Positions 1 to 6,440 of a stretch of 8,759 nucleotides of DNA are shown piece after piece. The stretch lies in assembly GCA_035406685.1 (NCBI GenBank), contig DAONLM010000123.1, forward strand, positions 1 to 8,759. The letters run 5' to 3'. A model generated the notes under the pieces. The model searched no databases. It was not told the DNA's origin and saw only the letters and a program-made list of their open reading frames with translations. The position numbers were made by a program, and so were the translations under genes. Source of the stretch: DAONLM01 sp035406685. Lineage in GTDB: Bacteria; Spirochaetota; GWE2-31-10; MWDO01. Within the stretch, counting starts at the first letter, position 1; each line of letters opens with the position of its first letter.

Positions 1-26
1 TTAAGAACAAAATCATATTTTATCAT
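1..26 (-). CDS. Start of a truncated minus-strand gene (hypothetical, 5' end only)
   Basis: Only eight codons plus two bases are visible, reading MIKYDFVL before the window ends. The start is supported by a strong Shine-Dalgarno sequence, AAGGAG, at 36-41 on the minus strand, nine bases before the ATG at 24-26. The visible peptide resembles the first visible residues of the minus-strand gene at the right edge (QFDFVIND), and the bases TGATTTTGTTCTTAA differ from TGATTTTGTTATTAA there at one of 15 positions. I infer it may be a paralogue of that gene. With so few codons the function is unknown, and a chance start remains possible. Confidence 0.5.
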
Positions 27-250
27 AGTTTTTAGCTCCTTGAAATAAAAATTGTTTTCTAATTATTAATCACAAAATTTATGAAAAAATCCTTTACAAA
101 ATTTAAGAAAAAAATAAAAAATTTTACCTGTAAATAAAATCGAAATCAGTATTATCAATATAACAAGATAATTTTGACAAAATATAAAAAAATTATTAAT
201 ATGTCTTCAATTAATTTAATTCATTATAAAAATGTTTTTAGGATTTTAAA
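27..250. other. Intergenic region between a divergent left-edge gene and murI
   Basis: About 220 bases of extremely AT-rich sequence separate the minus-strand start at 24-26 from murI. It holds the left-edge gene's ribosome-binding site (36-41), a probable murI promoter (174-202) and the murI ribosome-binding site (AGGA, 240-243). I see no RNA gene. An ATG at 201 opens only a 25-codon frame that runs into murI out of frame, so I do not call it a gene. Confidence 0.6.
174..202 (+). promoter_or_regulatory. Probable sigma-70-type promoter of murI
   Basis: A perfect -35 box TTGACA lies at 174-179, followed after 17 bases by a weak -10, TAATAT, at 197-202. Transcription would start near 209, leaving an untranslated leader of about 40 bases that contains the AGGA ribosome-binding site. 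A TATAAA at 225-230 could be an alternative -10 but has no fitting -35. Confidence 0.5.
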
Positions 251-1051
251 GTGGATAAAAATTATATTCTTTTTATAGATTCTGGAGTTGGCGGTCTATC
301 CATACTAAAATATTTTTTAGATTTAGAAAATAGAGTAAATATAATCTATTTTGCCGATACTTTGAATTATCCTTATGGCAAAAAAGACGAAAAAGTATTA
401 GGCAATATTTTATTTAATATATACTCCTCTTTAAAAAATCAATTTAATATTTCGTTAATAGTAATAGCATGCAATACTGCATCTGTTTCTGCTCTTGCCT
501 TTTTAAGATCAAAGGTCTCTGTCCCTATAATAGGAACAGTTCCGGCAATTAAGCCAGCTGCAAGACTTACAAAAAATAATAAAATAGGAATAATTGCCAC
601 TGAAACAACCACAAAACTTGATTACATTCAAAATCTTATAAAGGAGTTTGCAAAAGATAAAGAGGTTTTTATAAAGTCATCTTCAAAATTAGTAGATGCA
701 GTAGAATTATTTTATTCAACAGATAAGGTAAAAAGCCTTATAGAAGAAGAACTTTCTTTTTTTGTCGAAAAAAATATAGATGTTCTTGTTTTAGGATGCA
801 CTCATTATTCTTTTTTAATAGAAGAGATAAATCTTTTTTTTAAAAATAAAGTAAAAGTGATTGATTCAAGAGAAGGAGTCTCAAAAAGAATAATTCATCT
901 ATTACCAAAAGAGATAAAAGATAATAATCCAAAAAAAATTTTATTTATAAGTAGCCCTGATCCAGAAATTCATAAAAAATATAAAAGGTTTAATGAAATA
1001 TTAAATATTTTTGACTCAATAGAATATTATGAAATTTTACCATTTAATTAA
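251..1051 (+). CDS. murI: Glutamate racemase
   Basis: Cytoplasmic cofactor-independent racemase converting L-glutamate to D-glutamate for peptidoglycan precursors. The 266-residue length is typical. Family motifs are all visible: DSGVGG at residues 10-15 (with Asp10 and Ser11), PYGKK at 41-45, ACNTAS at 73-78 with the first catalytic cysteine Cys74, GTVPAIKPA at 95-103, and LGCTHY at 181-186 with the second catalytic Cys183 and His185. The start is GTG at 251, chosen because AGGA at 240-243 sits seven bases upstream and the protein then begins a few residues before the DSG motif, as usual. It is separated by 66 bases from the downstream lipoprotein, which has its own promoter, so murI is probably transcribed separately. 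No clear terminator follows it. The catalytic residues are intact, so I expect an active enzyme. Confidence 0.97.
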   Translation: MDKNYILFIDSGVGGLSILKYFLDLENRVNIIYFADTLNYPYGKKDEKVLGNILFNIYSSLKNQFNISLIVIACNTASVSALAFLRSKVSVPIIGTVPAIKPAARLTKNNKIGIIATETTTKLDYIQNLIKEFAKDKEVFIKSSSKLVDAVELFYSTDKVKSLIEEELSFFVEKNIDVLVLGCTHYSFLIEEINLFFKNKVKVIDSREGVSKRIIHLLPKEIKDNNPKKILFISSPDPEIHKKYKRFNEILNIFDSIEYYEILPFN

Positions 1052-1082
1052 TTTAAGATTTTTAGAAATAAAATTTAATTTT

Positions 1083-1113
1083 TTGACAAATAAAAAAAAA
1101 TTAAGTATATAAT
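1083..1113 (+). promoter_or_regulatory. Promoter of BNR-motif lipoprotein gene, predicted leaderless
   Basis: TTGACA at 1083-1088 is followed after 17 bases by TATATA (1106-1111), with an overlapping TATAAT at 1108-1113 (19-base spacing). The ATG at 1118 begins 7 bases after 1111, where transcription itself would be expected to start. No Shine-Dalgarno sequence is present, because the bases before the ATG are almost all A and T. The -35 and spacer also lie within a perfect 10-base inverted repeat (1075-1084 with 1095-1104), made only of A and T. Confidence 0.75.
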
Positions 1114-1117
1114 AAAT

Positions 1118-2899
1118 ATGAAAAAAATATTTTTTCTACTTTTATTGTTTTTTCTATTTCTTTCATGTTCCACAATAGAATATTCAAGAATCAAGAACAT
1201 TTTTGAGGATAATACTACAGATTTAAATTCCATTAGAGAATTTGATCTGAAATATGAGCAAAAAATATTAGGCATAAAAATAAAAGGTGATAAAACAATT
1301 GTAGAGGGATTTTTTTTACACCCGGATCAAAAAAGCATATTTATACCAGTTAGTTTTCCAAAGATTGGAATTCTTAAAACAGATGATTATGGTAAGACAA
1401 TTTCTGCCAGTTTTTTTAAACTGCAAGGACTGGAGGAGTTTTTTGGTTATTCAGAAGAAGATAAAGAAACAGAAATAAAAAAAGATAAACAAAAAATTTT
1501 ACCTAAAAGAGTCTGGACAAATTTTACATATTCGCCAATAGACAATAATAAAATAGCAATTTCTTTTGGAGAATACATATTTCTTTCTAATGATAAAGGA
1601 AATAAATGGATAGCAAAAAAAATTTTTTATGATAGAGATAAATCAAATATAATAGATATCTTTATTACAAATAGAGAAGAAATAATTGCCATTACAGAAA
1701 ATAAAATTGCTAGAAGTTTTAATTGGGGTAAAAACTGGAAGTACGAATATATAAAAATTCCAGAAATAAATTTTTTTAAATTAAGATATATTTCTGGATT
1801 TTACGACAATTCTTCTGATCTATTGTATGCCTCTTTTATTAACACGGATGAAAAAGATTCTTTACTTTCTTATAGTTCTTATCAGTTTTTATACAAAAAT
1901 AAAAATATATTACTTAAATCTGGGTTATTTGTTTCAAAAGATCTTGGCAAAACATTTACTAAAACATCTTTATCAATTCCCTTAGTTTTATGGAAATACA
2001 ATGATAAAATATATGCCTCATCTATTTATTCTTTTTCTCTTTATAATCATAATTTCTCAGAATCTTTTTTAAATTCGAGTATTGTTAAAACAGGTAAAAT
2101 AGATGCAAATATTTCTCAATTAAAGGAATATATTCAATATTTAGAAAATTTAACATCAGAGGATTTTGATATTGTATCTTTCAAAAATAATAGAATACTT
2201 ACGATTGAGGAAGATGGAGAAAGTTATTCGATTATAGAAGAAAGGGACTTTTCAAATATATATAATGCTAACAAGAGGCTTGAAAATCTCCCTTATTTAA
2301 TCTGGGATGAGAATTGGATGGACAGGGAGAAAAGTAATAACTTTTTTTATGAGTATTCACCAGATAGATTATTTAGAATATGGACAGGCATGAGAAATAA
2401 TTCTCCTAATTTATATCTTAAAGGCAATAAGATATATTATAGAATAAGTTGTAATAAAGAATTCTTGAAGGTATTTTTTAAGTATTGTATAGAAAATACA
2501 ATTAGAATTAATAAGATAAATCCATTTTTAAGAAAATCCACGGATATAGAATTCTTTGATCCATCATTGGATCCAACTTATGGCTTTCCAGTAAATATAG
2601 AATATTCGAGTGATAATGGTATTATCTGGCATAAATTAGTAGATTCAAAGCATATAAGAAACATTATAGATCCCTTAAATAATAAAAGATCCGGTTTTTA
2701 CTGGTATAAGAATGTTGAGCAAAAAAGAATTTTTAGACTTCAAATAAGTTTTGGATTTGATCAGGGGGTAAATTATATGGTTTATCCATTTAGTGCGACT
2801 CTTCTGGAAAATGATATTGCTATTGTAATAAATTATTTTACCATTTCTAATAGTTATAAAGATATCTATCTTATCCCTGTAAAAAAGGATTTAGAGTAA
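1118..2899 (+). CDS. Lipoprotein with BNR-like (sialidase/Vps10-type) repeat motifs, function unknown
   Basis: A 593-residue protein with a bacterial lipoprotein signal: MKK, a run of Leu and Phe, then a lipobox FLSC with the lipid-modified Cys17. It should be exported and membrane-anchored. The mature part contains at least five motifs of the BNR type (S/T-x-D-x-G-x-x-W/T/F): near residues 87-94 (KTDDYGKT), 157-164 (SNDKGNKW), 200-207 (SFNWGKNW, degenerate), 273-280 (SKDLGKTF) and 497-504 (SSDNGIIW). These mark turns of beta-propeller blades in sialidases and Vps10-like proteins, so I infer a propeller-like fold. No sialidase catalytic residues can be assigned, so no enzyme activity is claimed. 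Residues 330-470 lack the motif and may be a separate domain. Its stop codon overlaps the pcnB start (TAATG), suggesting translational coupling. The start has no ribosome-binding site and appears leaderless. Confidence 0.88.
   Translation: MKKIFFLLLLFFLFLSCSTIEYSRIKNIFEDNTTDLNSIREFDLKYEQKILGIKIKGDKTIVEGFFLHPDQKSIFIPVSFPKIGILKTDDYGKTISASFFKLQGLEEFFGYSEEDKETEIKKDKQKILPKRVWTNFTYSPIDNNKIAISFGEYIFLSNDKGNKWIAKKIFYDRDKSNIIDIFITNREEIIAITENKIARSFNWGKNWKYEYIKIPEINFFKLRYISGFYDNSSDLLYASFINTDEKDSLLSYSSYQFLYKNKNILLKSGLFVSKDLGKTFTKTSLSIPLVLWKYNDKIYASSIYSFSLYNHNFSESFLNSSIVKTGKIDANISQLKEYIQYLENLTSEDFDIVSFKNNRILTIEEDGESYSIIEERDFSNIYNANKRLENLPYLIWDENWMDREKSNNFFYEYSPDRLFRIWTGMRNNSPNLYLKGNKIYYRISCNKEFLKVFFKYCIENTIRINKINPFLRKSTDIEFFDPSLDPTYGFPVNIEYSSDNGIIWHKLVDSKHIRNIIDPLNNKRSGFYWYKNVEQKRIFRLQISFGFDQGVNYMVYPFSATLLENDIAIVINYFTISNSYKDIYLIPVKKDLE
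2885..2889 (+). promoter_or_regulatory. Ribosome-binding site of pcnB inside the upstream lipoprotein gene
   Basis: AAGGA lies nine bases before the pcnB ATG at 2899, within the last codons of the lipoprotein gene. Together with the one-base TAATG overlap it supports the chosen pcnB start and coupled translation. Confidence 0.7.
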
Positions 2900-4188
2900 T
2901 GGCTGATGGAGAGAATAAAGAAAAGAGAAATTTTTTACAAATGTTATTTTCTAAAAATAATAAGCCGGATTTAATACCAAAGGACATTCATAAAATAGAT
3001 AATTCATTAATAGAGATAGATGCAAAAAAGGTTATTTATAGATTGAAAAGATTTGGCTATCAGGCTTATATTGTTGGTGGAGCGATAAGAGATCTTCTTT
3101 TAGGTAAAAAACCAAAAGATTTTGATGTTGCAACAGATGCCAAGCCAAATGAAATAAAAAAGATATTTTGTAATGCAAGGTTAATAGGTAGAAGATTTAA
3201 ACTTGTTCATATAATATTTAAAGATAGAATAATAGAGACAGCAACTTTTAGAGCAAATATAAAAACAAAAAAAGGTATAATTATAAATGATAATAAATTT
3301 GGGACAATTGAAGAGGATGCTTTAAGAAGAGATTTTGGCATAAACGCCTTATATTATGATATTGAGTCTGAAAATATAATCGACTATGTAAATGGATATA
3401 AAGATATTCAAAAAAGAAGAATAAGGACATTAAAAAAAGCAGATATAAGTTTTTTAGAAGATCCAGTTAGAATGATAAGAGCCATTAAATATTCCATTCT
3501 ATTGAATTGTAAAATAGAAAAAAAGATAGAAAATTCTATTAAGAAGAATTCAAGCCAGATAAAAAAATGTTCTCCATTTAGATTGCTTGAAGAGATAAAT
3601 AAAATAATAAAAGCAGAAAAGGCAAAAGATATTTTAGTTAAGTTAGCCAGTAGTAAATTATTAAAACACTTTATCCCTATTATTGATGAAGAGATAAGGG
3701 GGGATAATTCAAAACTTTATCTAAAAAGGCTTGAAATCTTTGATAAAGAAAAAGATAATTTAAAAGAGATTGAAGAGAAAATAGATCTTTTCTGGTCCAT
3801 TATGCTTTTTGAAAAAGTAAAGTCCCAAATAAATAATGAAGATCCAATTTTATCAATAAGCACCTGTCTGAAAAATTATCTTTATGTGATAAAATCACCA
3901 AGAAAGACAGTAGAAAATATAACAAAAATTTATTATAACTATATTAAAATAAATGGCCTAATACAAGAACCAAAAGAAGAACTTAATTCTGTTATTGCCA
4001 GAATGAGAAGAACAAAATATTATAATGTATTTGTATATTTTGTTAAGATAATAGGTGATAAAGAAGTAGAAGAAATTTTTAAACCATTAAAGAAAAGAAA
4101 TTCCAAGCATAAAAAATTTAGATCAAAAAAGAAAAAGAAATTTTTTAAAATGGTAAAAACAGAAAAAAACAGTACTGTCCCTAATTAG
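2899..4188 (+). CDS. pcnB: Poly(A) polymerase I (class II nucleotidyltransferase family)
   Basis: Adds poly(A) tails to RNA 3' ends, promoting RNA decay in the cytoplasm. The class II nucleotidyltransferase head is clear: GGAIRDLLLG at residues 60-69, the metal-binding acidic pair in KDFDVAT (Asp74 and Asp76), EDALRRDFGINAL at 139-151, and the nucleotide-binding EDPVRMIRA at 187-195. LIGRRFKLVHI at 95-105 fits the signature that separates bacterial poly(A) polymerases from CCA-adding enzymes, as I recall it ([LIV][LIV]G[RK][RK]F followed by a hydrophobic/His pattern). The C-terminus is very basic (Lys/Arg-rich from about residue 395), as expected for RNA binding. The 429-residue length is slightly below E. 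coli PcnB. It overlaps the upstream lipoprotein gene by one base and is probably co-transcribed with it. The last residues, NSTVPN, follow the basic tail abruptly and may derive from inserted sequence. A CCA-adding role is less likely but cannot be excluded. Confidence 0.93.
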   Translation: MADGENKEKRNFLQMLFSKNNKPDLIPKDIHKIDNSLIEIDAKKVIYRLKRFGYQAYIVGGAIRDLLLGKKPKDFDVATDAKPNEIKKIFCNARLIGRRFKLVHIIFKDRIIETATFRANIKTKKGIIINDNKFGTIEEDALRRDFGINALYYDIESENIIDYVNGYKDIQKRRIRTLKKADISFLEDPVRMIRAIKYSILLNCKIEKKIENSIKKNSSQIKKCSPFRLLEEINKIIKAEKAKDILVKLASSKLLKHFIPIIDEEIRGDNSKLYLKRLEIFDKEKDNLKEIEEKIDLFWSIMLFEKVKSQINNEDPILSISTCLKNYLYVIKSPRKTVENITKIYYNYIKINGLIQEPKEELNSVIARMRRTKYYNVFVYFVKIIGDKEVEEIFKPLKKRNSKHKKFRSKKKKKFFKMVKTEKNSTVPN

Positions 4189-4404
4189 ATTTTTCTAAGA
4201 AATATGAGAAATATGTAACAGATTTTAATATGATAATTAAAAATCTTTGCATATTGTGTCCAAGAAAATTAAGACCACATTTCTATTTTTTCAAAAGGTG
4301 ACATTTTAAAATAAATTCAACAATCTTTTATAAAATAGCCTTTTTTATCCAAATTTTTTACATAACTTATTGACCATTTATTACTTTTCAGGTATAAAAA
4401 TAAT
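4189..4404. other. Intergenic region after pcnB, with possible insertion-sequence relic
   Basis: This 216-base region carries the promoter of the next gene at its right end (4370-4398). Around 4256-4306 there are TGTCC, AAGACCAC and GGTGACATTTT elements that resemble, from memory, the terminal regions of some insertion sequences. No transposase frame is present, and no matching inverted terminal repeat could be found. I see no convincing terminator for pcnB. Confidence 0.35.
4370..4398 (+). promoter_or_regulatory. Promoter of DUF4097-like lipoprotein gene, predicted leaderless
   Basis: TTGACC at 4370-4375 is followed after exactly 17 bases by TATAAA at 4393-4398. The ATG at 4405 is 7 bases after the end of the -10, where transcription should begin. 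The -35 to ATG distance (35 bases) is identical to that of the lipoprotein gene at 1118. There is no Shine-Dalgarno sequence at a usable distance. Confidence 0.75.
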
Positions 4405-5226
4405 ATGAAAAAAATATACATTTTTCTTTTTGTATTAATCATTACGAGTTGTTCTGGATTTTTTACATCCAATGAAATAAATATAAAATACAGAGAGAAA
4501 AATATTGTAGAAATTATCAGAATAGATTCTGTTAATGGAAATATTGATATTATTGGATGGCCAAAAGATTTTATAGAGATTAATACAAAGAAAAAAATAC
4601 AGTCCGGTTTTTCTGGGGATTTAAATCTTATGGATACTATTTTTAAATTTGATCCAGAAATTAAAGAACTTCTTATAAAAACAAAAATTCCATCCCGTAT
4701 CAATGGATCCATTGAATTAAAAATTTATATCCCTTTCACTCTATTGAAAATATTTATTGATTCAAAAAAAGGAAATATTTTTATAAACGATTATCTTGGC
4801 GATGTTGAATTAACTAATTCTAATGGTAATGTAGATATGGTTTTTCAGGGAACTATTTTAAGAATTAATTCTATAAATTCAAGATTGAATCTTGTTGTAA
4901 AATCTTATAACTCTTCCGATATTATAATAAATTCTGAAAATGGAGATAATAAGATATTTTTTGAAGCCATTGGTAAAATGTCATATTTTGATTTGCTCTC
5001 TTTGAATACCTCAAATAATATCTACTTAGCATACGAAATAGATCATAATATCTCTATAAGAGCAAAAGAAGAAGATATTTCAATAAAGTATAATTTAGAA
5101 AATAAAAATCTAATTAAAACCGGATATTCTTTTTTATCCGGCTCATTTGGACAGAATCCAGAGTTTTTCAATATTGATATACATTCAGAAAATGGCAAAA
5201 TTAATGTATTGCAATTAAAAAAATAG
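4405..5226 (+). CDS. Lipoprotein with DUF4097-like beta-strand repeats, function unknown
   Basis: A 273-residue protein with a lipoprotein signal peptide: MKK, a hydrophobic core and lipobox ITSC with Cys16. The mature part repeats a short motif of the type [S/N]-x-N-G-[N/K]-[I/V]-x-[V/I]: VNGNIDII (43-50), KGNIFI (122-127), SNGNVDM (139-145), SENGDNKI (177-184) and SENGKINV (261-268). The first is followed by GWPKDFIEI, a combination typical of DUF4097 (putative adhesin, beta-helix-like) proteins, which occur in many envelope-associated settings without a defined reaction. I infer an extended beta-solenoid anchored to the membrane and claim no function. It has its own promoter and ends just 8 bases before the -35 box of the following lipoprotein gene, so the two are packed but separately promoted. 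A GC-rich hairpin lies inside the gene at 5120-5141. Confidence 0.87.
   Translation: MKKIYIFLFVLIITSCSGFFTSNEINIKYREKNIVEIIRIDSVNGNIDIIGWPKDFIEINTKKKIQSGFSGDLNLMDTIFKFDPEIKELLIKTKIPSRINGSIELKIYIPFTLLKIFIDSKKGNIFINDYLGDVELTNSNGNVDMVFQGTILRINSINSRLNLVVKSYNSSDIIINSENGDNKIFFEAIGKMSYFDLLSLNTSNNIYLAYEIDHNISIRAKEEDISIKYNLENKNLIKTGYSFLSGSFGQNPEFFNIDIHSENGKINVLQLKK
5120..5141. repeat. Intragenic GC-rich inverted repeat
   Basis: CCGGATA at 5120-5126 is exactly complementary to TATCCGG at 5135-5141, with an 8-base pyrimidine loop. It lies inside the DUF4097-like gene about 85 bases before its stop codon. Four GC pairs stand out in such AT-rich DNA. There is no T-run after it, so it is not a standard terminator. 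Confidence 0.5.
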
Positions 5227-5234
5227 AGATTTTT

Positions 5235-5254
5235 TTGACAAAATTATATTTTTG
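5235..5254 (+). promoter_or_regulatory. Left half of the promoter for the third lipoprotein, cut by the gap
   Basis: A perfect TTGACA lies at 5235-5240, eight bases after the stop of the previous gene. The -10 box, expected about 17 bases further on, would fall in the run of Ns. By analogy with the genes at 1118 and 4405, the ATG would begin 35 bases after the first T of this box. Confidence 0.6.
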
Positions 5255-5354
5255 NNNNNNNNNNNNNNNNNNNNNNNNNNNNNNNNNNNNNNNNNNNNNN
5301 NNNNNNNNNNNNNNNNNNNNNNNNNNNNNNNNNNNNNNNNNNNNNNNNNNNNNN
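5255..5354. other. Assembly gap (100 Ns)
   Basis: A run of exactly 100 Ns, the conventional length for a scaffold gap of unknown size. It hides the -10 box, the start codon and the first part of the signal peptide of the third lipoprotein. Any reading frame carried through it is unreliable. Confidence 0.97.
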
Positions 5355-6194
5355 TTACTATTATTTTCCTGCATTACTCCACCAGAAAATGTAAAAGAGA
5401 TAAATATTTTCTTATGGATCCAGAAGATGATTGAAAAAATGAATCAGGCAGTAAAGAATAGAGAAAAACAAAAAGCATTATTAGATGAAGCATGGAATAA
5501 TAATGAGTATTTTGCATTTTATAAAGATACTGTTATCCAGATATCCAGTTATGAGAATAAAAAGTCTGATTTATTTTATTCTCTTAATAATAACTCTTTT
5601 ATAATAAAACAGCCTTTATATATTACCTATATAGGTAATGATATGTATGTTTCAAAAGATGGGGAGAATTGGCTTATATTTAAATTAAACGATCAAAAAG
5701 ATAACCAGGAGTATTTTGAGGCAGACTATATAATAAATTCAAGCCTTGAGAATGAAGGTAAAATTTTAAATATAAAATATTCTATATCCTTTACCCAAAA
5801 AAAAGAATTTAAAACAGTCAAGTTAAAAGAAAAAAAAGAGAGAGTTACTCTTTCTAACAATATGGTATTGGCAGATAAGGATAAGAATAATTTAACGATT
5901 GATTTAAAAAAAGTAATTCTTTATATACCATCAGAGACGATTTTTTCTGGAAAACTCAAAATAGACGGTAACGTTGTTGAGAGTAATTCAAAAGATGGTA
6001 TAATAAAAATTAAAAGTTTAGTTGATATATTCATCTATGCAAAAAATAAAATGCTTGCAATAAGCTTTGATAGAAAAAACTGGGGGATATCCATTCTTTC
6101 TTTTAATATTTCTCCAAACTTAACAGTAAAATCCCTCAGTGATAAGCATATAGAATTTTTTTTATATATAACGGCTCTATATAAAAGTAATTAA
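5355..6194 (+). CDS. Lipoprotein of unknown function, 5' end lost in assembly gap
   Basis: The visible 279 residues begin with LLLFSC, the end of a lipoprotein signal peptide. The lipid-modified cysteine is the sixth visible residue, so only about ten residues plus the start codon are missing. I do not recognise the family. After the lipobox a charged helical stretch (visible residues 18-45) is followed by beta-rich sequence. One BNR-like motif, VSKDGENW (99-106), is followed by LIFKL, and a second weaker one is SFDRKNW (237-243). These link it loosely to the 593-residue lipoprotein upstream. It is probably expressed from the TTGACA promoter at 5235 and co-transcribed with the small gene 24 bases downstream. 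An apparent TTG start at 5235 is not real, because that TTG belongs to the -35 box. Confidence 0.82.
   Translation, partial: LLLFSCITPPENVKEINIFLWIQKMIEKMNQAVKNREKQKALLDEAWNNNEYFAFYKDTVIQISSYENKKSDLFYSLNNNSFIIKQPLYITYIGNDMYVSKDGENWLIFKLNDQKDNQEYFEADYIINSSLENEGKILNIKYSISFTQKKEFKTVKLKEKKERVTLSNNMVLADKDKNNLTIDLKKVILYIPSETIFSGKLKIDGNVVESNSKDGIIKIKSLVDIFIYAKNKMLAISFDRKNWGISILSFNISPNLTVKSLSDKHIEFFLYITALYKSN
5622..5639. repeat. Perfect 18-base palindrome inside a coding region
   Basis: ATTACCTAT at 5622-5630 is directly followed by its exact complement ATAGGTAAT. It lies inside the third lipoprotein gene. By a rough estimate the composition makes such a palindrome only mildly unlikely by chance in 8.8 kb, so a role is speculative. 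Confidence 0.4.
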
Positions 6195-6207
6195 AAATAC
6201 AAAACTT

Positions 6208-6213
6208 AGAGGG
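6208..6213 (+). promoter_or_regulatory. Ribosome-binding site of the 71-codon gene
   Basis: AGAGGG lies five bases before the ATG at 6219. It is one of the clearer ribosome-binding sites in the window and is the main reason for accepting this small frame as a gene. Confidence 0.65.
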
Positions 6214-6218
6214 AAATT

Positions 6219-6434
6219 ATGGGAAAAGATATTTTATCACAAAAAGAGATAAATGATTTAAAAATTGATGAAAGTATATCTCTTGATCAAAATATAAAAA
6301 ATCTTATAATCTTATGTAAAAATGAGCTTACTATTCTTGAGGAGACACTAATTAAATATAGTGAAAAAAGCAAAAAATCTATTTTTAAAAAGATTAATAA
6401 GATTCTACTAAAATTAATAAATATACGAAAATAA
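6219..6434 (+). CDS. Small charged helical protein, function unknown
   Basis: A 71-residue protein that I do not recognise. It has no signal peptide or clear membrane segment. From about residue 23 onward it is rich in Leu, Ile, Lys and Glu with helical spacing (for example ILEETLIKYSEKSKK), so it may be a short coiled coil. The C-terminal third is strongly basic. The gene starts 24 bases after the third lipoprotein's stop and has a good ribosome-binding site, so the two are probably one transcript. Its stop codon lies 6 bases from the stop of the convergent cimA gene. The size and low complexity leave some doubt. Confidence 0.62.
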   Translation: MGKDILSQKEINDLKIDESISLDQNIKNLIILCKNELTILEETLIKYSEKSKKSIFKKINKILLKLINIRK

Positions 6435-6440
6435 AAATTT

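Noticed and set aside
201..278. ATG at 201 opening a 25-codon frame before murI
   Set aside because: It is short, overlaps murI out of frame and lacks a ribosome-binding site.
1075..1275. Minus-strand frame of 66 codons across the start of the BNR-motif lipoprotein gene
   Set aside because: It overlaps a clear signal peptide and promoter on the other strand and has no motif of its own.
1118..2899. Sialidase activity for the BNR-motif lipoprotein
   Set aside because: BNR motifs alone mark a fold. I could not place the arginine triad, the Tyr/Glu pair or the FRIP-type motif expected of sialidases.
4317..4712. Minus-strand frame of 131 codons
   Set aside because: It covers the promoter and 5' half of the DUF4097-like lipoprotein gene, and its composition is that of an antisense shadow.
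5235..5354. TTG at 5235 as the start of the third lipoprotein, with the frame read through the gap
   Set aside because: The TTG is part of a TTGACA promoter box, and the 100 Ns are a convention, so the frame across them means nothing.
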